Origin: Phycisphaerae bacterium
Lineage (GTDB): Bacteria > Planctomycetota > Phycisphaerae > SM23-33
DNA length: 23,301 nt
Assembly: GCA_030610965.1 (NCBI GenBank)
Contig: JAUWQU010000002.1
Location: 1 to 23,301 of the forward strand
Direction: 5' to 3'
In this document: positions 15,290 to 23,301 of the stretch, piece after piece
How the letters are laid out: every line of letters starts with the position of its first letter
Position numbering within the stretch: the stretch's first letter is position 1
Position numbers and translations under genes: made by a program
Notes under the pieces: generated by a model
The model's input: the letters and a program-made list of their open reading frames with translations, nothing else
The model's database searches: none
Told to the model about the DNA's origin: nothing

Positions 15290-18200
15290 ATGAGCCTTTC
15301 GTCCATGTCTCCCCAAAACAAGATGGGAGCCGCCGGCGGCGGCGTAGCCGTGCTGGGAAGCGCATCGTACCTGCTCTACCGGGTTGGCCCGCCGCAGTAT
15401 GTGTATTACCTCACCATCGGTATAATTCTGGTCGGATTGCTCGTGGCCGTGTTCTACTGGCTGGCCCAGAGGTTCCGCCGACGCAAGGCCAAGCCCATGG
15501 AGCGGGGCCTCCGCGATAACCTCGCCACCACGCCGCAGGGAGTGTCCGAGCCCGCGCGCCGCGCCAGGCTGGACGACATCCGCAAAAACTTCGAGGACGG
15601 CGTCGAGAAGTTCAAGTCCGCCGGTAAGAACCTCTACTCGCTGCCGTGGTACGTGCTTGTCGGCGAGCCGGGCAGCGGCAAGACCGAGGCCATCCGACAC
15701 TGCAACGTAGGATTCCCGCCCGGGCTCCAGGACCAACTCCAGGGCGTCGGCGGTACGATCAACATGAACTGGTGGTTCACCAACCACGCGGTCGTGCTCG
15801 ACACGGCCGGGCGGTTGATGTTCGAGGAAATCGACCCCGGCGCGACCAGCGAGTGGCGCGAGTTTCTCAAGCTGCTGCGGGTCAGCCGCCCCAATTGTCC
15901 GATCAACGGCATGCTTTTGTGCATCCCGTCCGACTCGTTGATCAAGGACACCGCCGACACCCTCGAGCGCAAGGGCGCGAAGATCGCCCAGCAGCTCGAC
16001 CAGATCCAGCGTGCCCTGGGCGTGCGGTTCCCGGTGTTCGTGATGATCACCAAGTGCGACCTTATCAACGGCTTCCGCGAGTTCTTCGAGGACGTCACGG
16101 ACCCGACTCTCCAGCACCAGATGATGGGCTGGTCGAACCCGGCCCCGCTGGACGAGCCGTTCAATCCCGAGTTTGTCACCGACCACCTCCAGACGGTGGC
16201 CGAACGGCTCAAGCGACGCCGGCTCGGCCTGATGCTGGACCCGGTCAACACCGAGGATCCCTCGGCCCGGCGCACCGACCAGGTCGATGCGCTGTACGCG
16301 CTGCCTCACTCGATGATGTTCATCGCGCCGCGTCTGCGGCGATACCTCGAGATGATCTTCGTCGCCGGCGAGTGGTCGGCCAAGCCGCTGTTCCTCCGCG
16401 GGATCTACTTTACCAGTTCGATGCGCGAGGGCTCGGCCCTGGACGCTGAACTGGCCGAGGTGCTCGGCGTGCCCGTCGAGTCCCTGCCGGAGGGCAAGGT
16501 CTGGGAGCGCGACCGGGCGTACTTCCTCCGCGACCTGTTCATGAACAAGGTCTTCCGCGAGAAGGGCCTGGTCACCAACGCCACAAACGCCAAACGCCAC
16601 CAACGCCGCAGGAAGGCCGTCGTGCTGGCGAGCGGATTCCTGGCCGTCGTCGCGCTGGGGCTGTTCACCTGGTGGGGAATCAGCAGCTTCCAGAAGAGCA
16701 TCGGCGCAGAAAGCGCATACTGGGCAGCCGCCGCCGAGGATAAGAAGTGGGATGAGAACAAGTACTGGGTGCCCGTAGTCTCGCCCGAGTTCAGGGGTTC
16801 GACCAACTACAGCTACGGTGGGATGAACCCGATCGAGATGCCGGACGGCTCGAAGATCACGGCCGGGAAGTTCCAGTCCGACACGATGAAGCTCGTCCAG
16901 AAGGATATTTACGTGCCGTGGATCTTCAGCCTGGCGGCCTCGTTCACGAGCGACATCAATGCCAACCGCCGCAGCGCCCAGGCGGCGCTGTTCGAGGCCG
17001 GCGTGCTTCGTCCGCTGCTGGACAGCGCCCGCCGGAAGATACTCAAGGCTAACGGCAAGTGGTCGCCCCAGGCCACCGGCGCTCTGGTGCAGTTGGTGAT
17101 GATCGAGAAGCTGGGCGCCTACTCGGGCGATGGCCGGCGGATCGATCCCAACTCGCTTTTCGGGTACGTGCTTAAAGACGCCAAGGACTACAAGGTCTAC
17201 CGCGAGAAAGACGCGAGGAGCTTTGACGAGGTGATGGACTGGACGTATGGTCCGAGCCAACAGCCCTGGCCGCCACGCGCGGCCTGGCCGATGGCTGAGT
17301 CGTCGATCGCGGTCGTGGATCGAGGCATCGAGTCCTTCATCGAGTTCTGGAAATCCGGCGGGGGAATCGAGGCCAGTGAAATACTCGACGCCATCGCCGT
17401 GCTGAAGGAAGCTTTGGTGAGCTTCGGCGAGGCCGAGGGCGAGCTGGCGGGCATCGACGACCGTTACGCCGACGAGCCCGCCCAGCCGGACACGAAGGAA
17501 GCGCTGGACAAGATTGCAGGCGACTGGTCTAAGCGCCTGGCGGCCATGATGGTGGAAAGCGGCAAGATCGACGCCGCTATCGAGGCCGTCAAACTCGGCG
17601 ACCGTTCGCTGGTGCAGGCGTACGACGTGACCATCGCCCAGCGACTCGAGCGGGCCAAGTCGCCGCACGAGGCGCTCATGTCCGCCGCCAAGCCGCGGCG
17701 CAGGCCGACCACCGAAGCCTCCCTGGATGCCAGCAGCGAAGTCAAGCTGGTCCGCAAGCACCTTATCGTCGTCGAGGACAAGGTCAACAACTCGATATCG
17801 ACGCTCAAGGAGCAGTACGAGAAGGATAAGGAGCGACAGGCCCTGGCCGTGCTGGACCCGCGTTACCTGGACTTCATCGACGTTCGCGACGAAGATTTGC
17901 GGAAGCTCCTCAAGGAAGAGCGCAGCCGCCTGTTCAGGGTCCGTATCGAGATGTACAAGACCGGCAACGCCGAGCTGGTCAAGCAGGACCCCGCGGTGGA
18001 TATGGCGGCCCTGGCGCCCACAGTGGCGGCCGTCCAGCAGGCGGCAAGCGGCGCCGACCGCCGCATCGGCGACCTCTACGCGCTGAACCCCAAGGGTTTC
18101 AGGTTCGAAGAAGCCCAGGCGGCGGCCACGTTCGTCACCGACCGACTGGCAAAGCGAAAGCAGCTCTACGCCCTGCTCAAGGGTGTGCTTGAAAGCGCCC

Positions 18201-19687
18201 CGCAGAACGCCGCCGCCGTGGCCGACGCGGTCGCCAAGGAGGTCAAGGCAAAGCAGATGACCCCCATCGCGCGGCCGAAGATTCCGGGCACGAAGTTCAC
18301 GGGCGACGATATGTTCCCGGCCAAGTTCCACCCCAAGGCCGCCGCGGCCACGTTCGGCGGGTGGAGTACCATCGCCAGCTACGCCGTCCCCGTCGCCGGC
18401 TCGCCAACGGCAGGCGACGTGATAAACCGCGCTGAGTTGGCGTCGCTTTACCAGTCGCGACAAGACGCGTACGCGGCGTACCTCGAGCAGTACCAGGCGT
18501 ACTGGACGAAGGATGTGCTTGCGGACCTGGCCTACAACAGCGCCAGTTGGAAGGACTTCCAGAAGGACCTCATCGGCATGCAGGTCCGGACGGTAACCGA
18601 GGACCTCGAACGTCTCGGGCGGACGATCGCATCGTCGTTGCGAGAGATCGAGCCCGTCGTGCCCGCATCAGGCAAGGCGAAGTACGACCAGGTTCTCAAG
18701 GACCTCACTACGGATCTCGACCGGTTCGGCCTGGGATCCTACACCGGCACGTGGGGCGGTTGGCTGCGACGCTGGAAGGATCTCAGCTCCGATGGCGAGG
18801 CAGCCCGCAAGGCCATCCTGCCCAAGACGCCAAGCGTGTTCATCGACGATTACATTCCCTTCTCCGCCGGGGTCGACACGATGATCTCGGCGAAATACTG
18901 GAAGGAGTTGGCCTACACGGGCCTTGGTTTGCTGGCCAAGGAGACCGACATAAACGTGCAGGCCCAGTACGAGGCCCTTCGCAAGTACGGCCGGTTCCCG
19001 CTGGGCAAGCCCAGCGACACGGAGAAGGAGTTGACGGCCGACGAGGTAGCCGCGGCCCGCAAGGCCCTTGCGACGGTGCTCGGCTCGGCCCAGCTTTACG
19101 ACAGCAAGACCATCGGTGGCGGGTCGCGGACGCGGAGTTTCGAGATCATCGACCAGCAGCTCGACCGCCTGTGCGGGCTTGGCCTCGAGGCCAGCCGGCG
19201 GGCGTGGTGCATTAAGATCAAGTCCGTGCTCGAGGGCCTGCCTGCCGACAGCGCCAAGAGCGCGTGCATCGTGCGGATCATCGGCGAGAAGGACCAGAAT
19301 ATCCTCAACGATGGCGCCCAGAGCGTTCTGGGCATGTGGGCGGTGCTGGAGATCGACCAGGGCGGTACGAAGATGGGCATCAAGAACATCAACCAGACCG
19401 AAGCCGCCGAGGTCGGAAAGGTCCGCTATCCGGCCGACTCGATGGTACTGAAGTTCTACCGGTTCCCGGTTGACGTCAAGGACAACAAGGTCGATCGCAC
19501 GACAACTGTGCCGGGCGCCTGGGCGGCGATTCGTGCGCTTCACGTTCTCAAGGCACGCCCCGCCGACGATAAGGGGCTCAAGTGGAACGCGCAAGTGACG
19601 ATCCAGGACACCGAGGCCAAGCCCAGATCGCTGTGGCTGGAGTTGGAGTTCGCCAAGCCGCTGCCGCGACTGGATCAGTGGCCCTGA
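15290..19687 (+). CDS. tssM: TssM inner-membrane channel protein (IcmF family), unusually long
   Basis: TssM spans the inner membrane and reaches through the periplasm to TssJ. The product is 1465 aa. Hydrophobic segments lie at about 12-31 (weak) and 39-59, then a cytoplasmic NTPase domain with Walker A GEPGSGKT (125-132), DTAG (171-174) and TKCD (D257), then a transmembrane helix near 444-463 and about 1000 periplasmic residues. YGRFPLG and the late GAWAAIRALH segment match conserved IcmF C-terminal positions. Well-studied TssM proteins are about 1100-1200 aa, so this one has some 300 extra residues, mostly helical. AAGGAG at 15277-15282, 7 nt upstream, fixes the ATG at 15290; the in-frame ATG at 15242 lies inside tssL and lacks such a site. 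Walker A is intact, so nucleotide binding is plausible. Confidence 0.97.
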   Translation: MSLSSMSPQNKMGAAGGGVAVLGSASYLLYRVGPPQYVYYLTIGIILVGLLVAVFYWLAQRFRRRKAKPMERGLRDNLATTPQGVSEPARRARLDDIRKNFEDGVEKFKSAGKNLYSLPWYVLVGEPGSGKTEAIRHCNVGFPPGLQDQLQGVGGTINMNWWFTNHAVVLDTAGRLMFEEIDPGATSEWREFLKLLRVSRPNCPINGMLLCIPSDSLIKDTADTLERKGAKIAQQLDQIQRALGVRFPVFVMITKCDLINGFREFFEDVTDPTLQHQMMGWSNPAPLDEPFNPEFVTDHLQTVAERLKRRRLGLMLDPVNTEDPSARRTDQVDALYALPHSMMFIAPRLRRYLEMIFVAGEWSAKPLFLRGIYFTSSMREGSALDAELAEVLGVPVESLPEGKVWERDRAYFLRDLFMNKVFREKGLVTNATNAKRHQRRRKAVVLASGFLAVVALGLFTWWGISSFQKSIGAESAYWAAAAEDKKWDENKYWVPVVSPEFRGSTNYSYGGMNPIEMPDGSKITAGKFQSDTMKLVQKDIYVPWIFSLAASFTSDINANRRSAQAALFEAGVLRPLLDSARRKILKANGKWSPQATGALVQLVMIEKLGAYSGDGRRIDPNSLFGYVLKDAKDYKVYREKDARSFDEVMDWTYGPSQQPWPPRAAWPMAESSIAVVDRGIESFIEFWKSGGGIEASEILDAIAVLKEALVSFGEAEGELAGIDDRYADEPAQPDTKEALDKIAGDWSKRLAAMMVESGKIDAAIEAVKLGDRSLVQAYDVTIAQRLERAKSPHEALMSAAKPRRRPTTEASLDASSEVKLVRKHLIVVEDKVNNSISTLKEQYEKDKERQALAVLDPRYLDFIDVRDEDLRKLLKEERSRLFRVRIEMYKTGNAELVKQDPAVDMAALAPTVAAVQQAASGADRRIGDLYALNPKGFRFEEAQAAATFVTDRLAKRKQLYALLKGVLESAPQNAAAVADAVAKEVKAKQMTPIARPKIPGTKFTGDDMFPAKFHPKAAAATFGGWSTIASYAVPVAGSPTAGDVINRAELASLYQSRQDAYAAYLEQYQAYWTKDVLADLAYNSASWKDFQKDLIGMQVRTVTEDLERLGRTIASSLREIEPVVPASGKAKYDQVLKDLTTDLDRFGLGSYTGTWGGWLRRWKDLSSDGEAARKAILPKTPSVFIDDYIPFSAGVDTMISAKYWKELAYTGLGLLAKETDINVQAQYEALRKYGRFPLGKPSDTEKELTADEVAAARKALATVLGSAQLYDSKTIGGGSRTRSFEIIDQQLDRLCGLGLEASRRAWCIKIKSVLEGLPADSAKSACIVRIIGEKDQNILNDGAQSVLGMWAVLEIDQGGTKMGIKNINQTEAAEVGKVRYPADSMVLKFYRFPVDVKDNKVDRTTTVPGAWAAIRALHVLKARPADDKGLKWNAQVTIQDTEAKPRSLWLELEFAKPLPRLDQWP

Positions 19688-19705
19688 TCTGGCCCGGCCG
19701 GTCAG
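19684..19705. other. Stem-loop containing the tssM stop codon
   Basis: CTGATC (19684-19689) pairs with GGTCAG (19700-19705), five Watson-Crick pairs and one G-T, around a 10-nt loop. The TGA stop is in the 5' arm. No T-run follows. Confidence 0.25.
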
Positions 19706-19722
19706 ACGTTACAGATGGGATT

Positions 19723-19728
19723 GAGAGG
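19723..19728 (+). promoter_or_regulatory. Ribosome binding site supporting a TTG start
   Basis: GAGAGG ends 8 nt before TTG 19737. An in-frame stop (TGA at 19722-19724) bounds the frame upstream, no ATG or GTG occurs before the TagF-like domain begins, and the first in-frame ATG is inside it. TTG 19737 is therefore the best start. Confidence 0.65.
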
Positions 19729-19736
19729 TACCGACT

Positions 19737-22700
19737 TTGAACCTCGTACGGGGTAGTAAAGACGACCGCGCGGCGCCCCAGGTTTTCCTGGCGGCGTTCG
19801 GCAAGCATCCCGGGTGGGATGACCACATCGAGGAGATCGGCGTCGAGACCGAGCACCTGGCCTCGCTCAAGCAGTTGCTTTACGTCCAGGGCATCGGCGG
19901 GACCATCGACGCCGGCGCGTGGGACGACCTCAGCGACGCCCAGAGAATCGGCGGCTTCGAGCACGTATTTCTGTGCCGAACCGCAGGCGACCTGGTCGTA
20001 GGCAGGCTGTGGTCCAGCACCGACGGAAAGGGCCGCAGCCGATACCCCATGGTCGTATGCGTGCAGTGCATCAACCTGCCGCTGCCGTGGGTCCTGCGCG
20101 AGATCCTGCCGGCCCTGGCCGAGGTCGAGGCGCGCTGCAAGGAAGTGACCACCGCCACCGAGGTCGTCGCCATCACCGACCAGGCCCGCCGGCAACTACG
20201 CGACCTGGCCGAGTCCGCCGATACCGGCGACCCGGCCTTCGTCGTCTCGCCGCGCAGCGTGGCAGAGCTCGCGGATCGGCCGGAGATGCTTGACGGCCAC
20301 GAGGGCCTCCTGCGAATCCTCTATCAGATGGAGCGCGAGACGAGCGACTACGCCCGCGGCAACTTCGCCGCCGCCACGCGCAACGGCACTTTGCGGCCCA
20401 TCCAGATGCGGGTTCCCGCATGCGGCGACAGCCCGGACGAGATTATCCCGCGCTGGCTGGCGTTCCTCTTCGCACGGCTGGACTCGGCCGCGGAGGTCTG
20501 GGCCATATATCGCACGGGGCATACGTGGCTGGACATCGTCGTCGGCGAGCCGGCGCCCAATCAGTTCTTCTGTTTCCAGGCCTCGCAAGAGGCCCTGCCG
20601 CTGGCCAGCGAGATTCCCTACACGCTCGACGACGCCTTCCGCGCCAGCGCCAACCAGCTCATCGACGATGCCCGTGATGGGAAGATGGAGCAAATCGTCC
20701 TTAGTCCGACCGCCGCTACGCCGAGGCGCCTTCGCAAGGACGCCGGCGAGGTCTCCGATGCCATCGCGTCCATGGGCCGAAGCAAGGCCTTCCGCACGGC
20801 GCTGATAGTCATCGTAGCCCTGGCCCTGCTGGCGGGGCTGCTGGTGGCGGTGGTGAGATTCTGGCCGCCACCGTCGGTAACGCCGACAAACGGCAAGAGC
20901 ATGACCAACTCGACGATGAGCCCAGCAGACGCCAAGGCATGGCGCGACCTCTGCATGGAGTCCTTCAACTGGTTCGCGCCGTTCCTGGCCGACGCCAACG
21001 AGCCGCGCGTGGAGCGATGGCGGAACGATCCTCACCTGGCCGAGACAATCGTGCCGGTGTTCAGGAAGGTCTTCGACCGCGAACTGGTGCTCGACCCCAA
21101 GCAGATAGCTTCCGTCACCGGCCGGCACCTCAAGAACCTCGCCGAGGCCCCGCCCGCCAGCGCTGGGACACTCGAGGCAATCGAAAAGACCGCCAGGGCC
21201 ATCGAGGCCCTTCGCGAGATTCGCCAAAGCCTCACGGCCGAGTCCTGGCCCGCGTTGGCCCGGCTGAAGGAACTGGCCCAGACCTACAAGAAGCGCAACT
21301 GGCTACTCCAGGCGGACTATCTCGAGGCGGTGGCCTCGCGGGCGGATCACATTACCTCGCCCGAGGCGAGCGACCAGGTGCCGGACCTTCCCGGGCGGAT
21401 AAGCGAGGTCCTCGACGCTTCCGAGAAGGCCGCCGAACTGGAGGACGTCTGGAGCCAGGTCCAGGGCCAGGCCAAGGTGCTGCGGGAATCCGGCAACGCG
21501 GTGGTGGCCAGGTTCGGCGACTACGTCAACATGTCGGCACGCTCGTCGGCAGGGACGGGCGCCGCGCGGGACCTCAGTGCGATGAGCGGCAGGCTCAAGG
21601 ACACTCGCTCGCTCGGCGCGCCGATCGTTGCGTACGTCCAAGACAACTGGCGCGACAAGGTAGACATGGCCATAGTCGACAAGGACCCGCTGTTGAGCGG
21701 CCCGGTCTCGGCCGAGGACCTGGCCAACGGCGAGATATTCCCGCGCTGGCTGGCGTCGATCCGCAGCGAGCAGTTCGCCAAACTCGACCCCGCCGCCGCC
21801 CCGCGCACGAAGGACAACTGGGCGACCAGCCGCCGGCGGGATATGACGGCCATCGCCGGCAAGATCGACGACTTGCGGAAGAAGTACTCCTCACCGGAAG
21901 CGGCGGCCTTGCAGAAGCAACTCGCCGCCCTGGAGGCCGAGCAAAAGAACCTGCTGGCCTTGCGGTGGGACCGGGAGCACAAGACTCGGATAACCCAGGA
22001 GACGGCCGGGTTCGCGGCGAAGGTGGCCCAGCTTGCCCGGCAGGTCGGTCCGGCCCTGGCGCGGGCCGCGGGCGGGCGGGACGCCTACGTTGCCAACATA
22101 CCGGCCACCGTGTCGGTTCAGTCGGCGGCGATCAACTCTTACTGGAGCGGGCGCATCGCCGAGTTGGTCAAGATTGAGGACACGGCCCGGCTGACGACCA
22201 AGGTTGCGAAGCTCGAGGAAGACCTGGTCGAGCTGGACGACCAGTTGTCGGCAGAGTTGGGCGCGGCGGGTCAGGACAAGGACTGGAATCGGCTGCTTGC
22301 GGGCCCGGTCACGATGGGTCAGCGCGAGGCGGTGCTCAAGAAGGCCCTGGATGCGCTGGGTTGGAAGGACGACCAGATCGTCCGCGGCGCGGCGTTCGAG
22401 GCTAAGTTCAAGGCGCTTCGCGACGGCTTCGACACCTGGAAGAAGCAGATCGGCGAGGTCATGGCCGCTTTCAACGCGGCCGACGACGCGCTGATATTGG
22501 GGTCCGGCCTCGATGAGAAGCCCGCCGGGCAGGACAAGACCATCGCCCAGCTATGGGCCGACTGGCAGGACAAGCCGATATGGCAGGGGCCCGCCGTCGT
22601 GGCGGCACTGCGCCCCGTGACCGAGCGGATCGCCCTGCTGGAGCAGATCGCAAAGCTCAGCGATCACGACAAGCTCGTGGCAGCGGCTGATGCAATGGCG

Positions 22701-23301
22701 ACCGACCGGTTCGAGGCTGCTCGCGCCGCATGGAAGCGGCTGGGGCAGTTGCCCGGCTGGCCGGCCAGCCAGGAGCAATTTAACCTGGAACGAAACCTGC
22801 ACCGCGACTTGAGCACAGTCTATGCGCGGATTCAGGATAAGCACCCGGCTCGCGGCAAGCAACTGACCGATGAGCTTGTCAGCCAGACGCGGCTGAGATG
22901 GCAGACGTTCTTCCTGGCTCTGAGCGACCCGGCGCGGATCGACGTTGCGGTTGCCAGGATGGGGCAGTTCTTCCTCGACGCCAATCAGGCGGCGGCACTC
23001 TCGCCGGCGACCAGCTTCCGCCTGGCCCTTCGCGACCTGCGGCACGAGTTGCTCGTCGTCGGCCCGGCCACGGAGGACCAGGCCGTGCGGAAGCGGATTC
23101 GCGACTTCGCGTCCGCGGTGCGGAAGTTGCCGGGCATCGCCGACACCGAGCCGGTGGCCGGCCTGCTGAGCGAGCTTTCGAAATTGGCCGCGGCGCGCGA
23201 CGAAGGCGCGGACCTCACCAAGGCCGGACCCGCCCTGGCCGGGTGGACACCGCGGGCCTCGCGCGACGGCTCATCCGTAAGGTTCGATTGGCCCGCCGAC
23301 A
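19737..23301 (+). CDS. TagF-like - TM - long region protein, 3' end outside window
   Basis: The frame is open from TTG 19737 to the window end (1188 complete codons). Residues 1-340 look like a divergent TagF domain: AFGKHPGWDD (20-29) where TagF has YGKxPSxGDF, GKGRSRYPMVV (97-107) where TagF has VGRxFPLTL, and a second half with AEVWAIYRTGHTWLDIVVGEP. TagF proteins repress T6SS firing post-translationally. A transmembrane helix at about 355-376 follows, ending in FWP exactly as in the protein encoded at 7859. From there the two are collinear: both have LDEKPA (925 here, 835 there) and DLTKAGP (1159 here, 1068 there). By that alignment about 325 residues, including an FGE-sulfatase fold, should lie beyond the window. 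It starts 49 nt after tssM, the usual tagF position. Paralogy is strong; the TagF assignment is moderate (about 0.5). Confidence 0.85.
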   Translation, partial: MNLVRGSKDDRAAPQVFLAAFGKHPGWDDHIEEIGVETEHLASLKQLLYVQGIGGTIDAGAWDDLSDAQRIGGFEHVFLCRTAGDLVVGRLWSSTDGKGRSRYPMVVCVQCINLPLPWVLREILPALAEVEARCKEVTTATEVVAITDQARRQLRDLAESADTGDPAFVVSPRSVAELADRPEMLDGHEGLLRILYQMERETSDYARGNFAAATRNGTLRPIQMRVPACGDSPDEIIPRWLAFLFARLDSAAEVWAIYRTGHTWLDIVVGEPAPNQFFCFQASQEALPLASEIPYTLDDAFRASANQLIDDARDGKMEQIVLSPTAATPRRLRKDAGEVSDAIASMGRSKAFRTALIVIVALALLAGLLVAVVRFWPPPSVTPTNGKSMTNSTMSPADAKAWRDLCMESFNWFAPFLADANEPRVERWRNDPHLAETIVPVFRKVFDRELVLDPKQIASVTGRHLKNLAEAPPASAGTLEAIEKTARAIEALREIRQSLTAESWPALARLKELAQTYKKRNWLLQADYLEAVASRADHITSPEASDQVPDLPGRISEVLDASEKAAELEDVWSQVQGQAKVLRESGNAVVARFGDYVNMSARSSAGTGAARDLSAMSGRLKDTRSLGAPIVAYVQDNWRDKVDMAIVDKDPLLSGPVSAEDLANGEIFPRWLASIRSEQFAKLDPAAAPRTKDNWATSRRRDMTAIAGKIDDLRKKYSSPEAAALQKQLAALEAEQKNLLALRWDREHKTRITQETAGFAAKVAQLARQVGPALARAAGGRDAYVANIPATVSVQSAAINSYWSGRIAELVKIEDTARLTTKVAKLEEDLVELDDQLSAELGAAGQDKDWNRLLAGPVTMGQREAVLKKALDALGWKDDQIVRGAAFEAKFKALRDGFDTWKKQIGEVMAAFNAADDALILGSGLDEKPAGQDKTIAQLWADWQDKPIWQGPAVVAALRPVTERIALLEQIAKLSDHDKLVAAADAMATDRFEAARAAWKRLGQLPGWPASQEQFNLERNLHRDLSTVYARIQDKHPARGKQLTDELVSQTRLRWQTFFLALSDPARIDVAVARMGQFFLDANQAAALSPATSFRLALRDLRHELLVVGPATEDQAVRKRIRDFASAVRKLPGIADTEPVAGLLSELSKLAAARDEGADLTKAGPALAGWTPRASRDGSSVRFDWPAD

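Noticed and set aside
15218..18463. Very long open frame on the - strand opposite tssM (over 1000 codons)
   Set aside because: It mirrors a clearly coding IcmF gene; such antisense frames arise from GC-rich third codon positions. Its translation shows no recognisable domain and is His/Arg/Gly/Leu-biased.
20939..22177. 412-codon + strand frame inside the TagF-like gene
   Set aside because: It is out of frame with the continuous frame from 19737, whose translation aligns with the 1422-aa paralogue; the shadow product is Arg/Gly/Pro-rich.
1..23301. CRISPR arrays, tRNA/rRNA genes, insertion sequences, attachment sites
   Set aside because: I looked for direct repeats, transposase-like frames and tRNA-like cloverleafs and saw none; coding density leaves little room.

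Overview
The window is a GC-rich, densely packed piece of a type VI secretion system (T6SS) locus, with every gene on the + strand. The T6SS is an envelope-spanning contractile machine that fires a VgrG/PAAR-tipped spike loaded with toxins into neighbouring cells. The gene content (diderm envelope, lipoproteins, very large Ser/Thr-kinase-like proteins carrying FGE-sulfatase-fold domains) suggests a Planctomycetota/PVC-type bacterium. That taxonomic guess is inference; no rRNA or marker gene is present.

Region 1 (2-5073) is a spike and cargo island. It holds a 5'-truncated VgrG, a DUF4123 cargo adaptor, a small conserved-looking unknown, a predicted HExxH zinc-metalloprotease effector, a lipoprotein overlapping it by ATGA (candidate immunity protein), and a PAAR-like tip protein that contains no histidine at all. 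The order fits spike - adaptor - effector - immunity - tip.

A 170-base gap (5074-5243) carries a good sigma70-like promoter candidate and separates the island from region 2. It is the longest stretch without a gene; no gap reaches 300 bases.

Region 2 (5244-23301) encodes the T6SS membrane complex, the baseplate adaptor and an unusual set of regulatory proteins. In order: a 660-aa protein that looks like a very degenerate pseudokinase; a TssJ-like lipoprotein; a 1422-aa pseudokinase - transmembrane helix - long region - FGE-fold protein; a 305-aa protein resembling the C-terminal half of TagH/Fha but with no FHA domain; TssK; TssL; a long TssM; and a TTG-started gene cut off by the window end. 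That last gene has a TagF-like N-terminus, a transmembrane helix, and then about 790 residues collinear with the same part of the pseudokinase protein.

The most interesting reading is that this locus holds a rewired version of the PpkA/Fha/TagF post-translational control circuit. The kinase has lost its catalytic Asp, the Fha-like partner has lost its phosphopeptide-binding FHA domain, and the pseudokinase and TagF modules are each grafted through a membrane helix onto the same large, probably periplasmic, paralogous region. TssK-TssL-TssM then supply the docking and membrane channel that such a signalling pair could gate. The sheath, baseplate and ATPase genes (tssBCEFGH, hcp) are not in the window.
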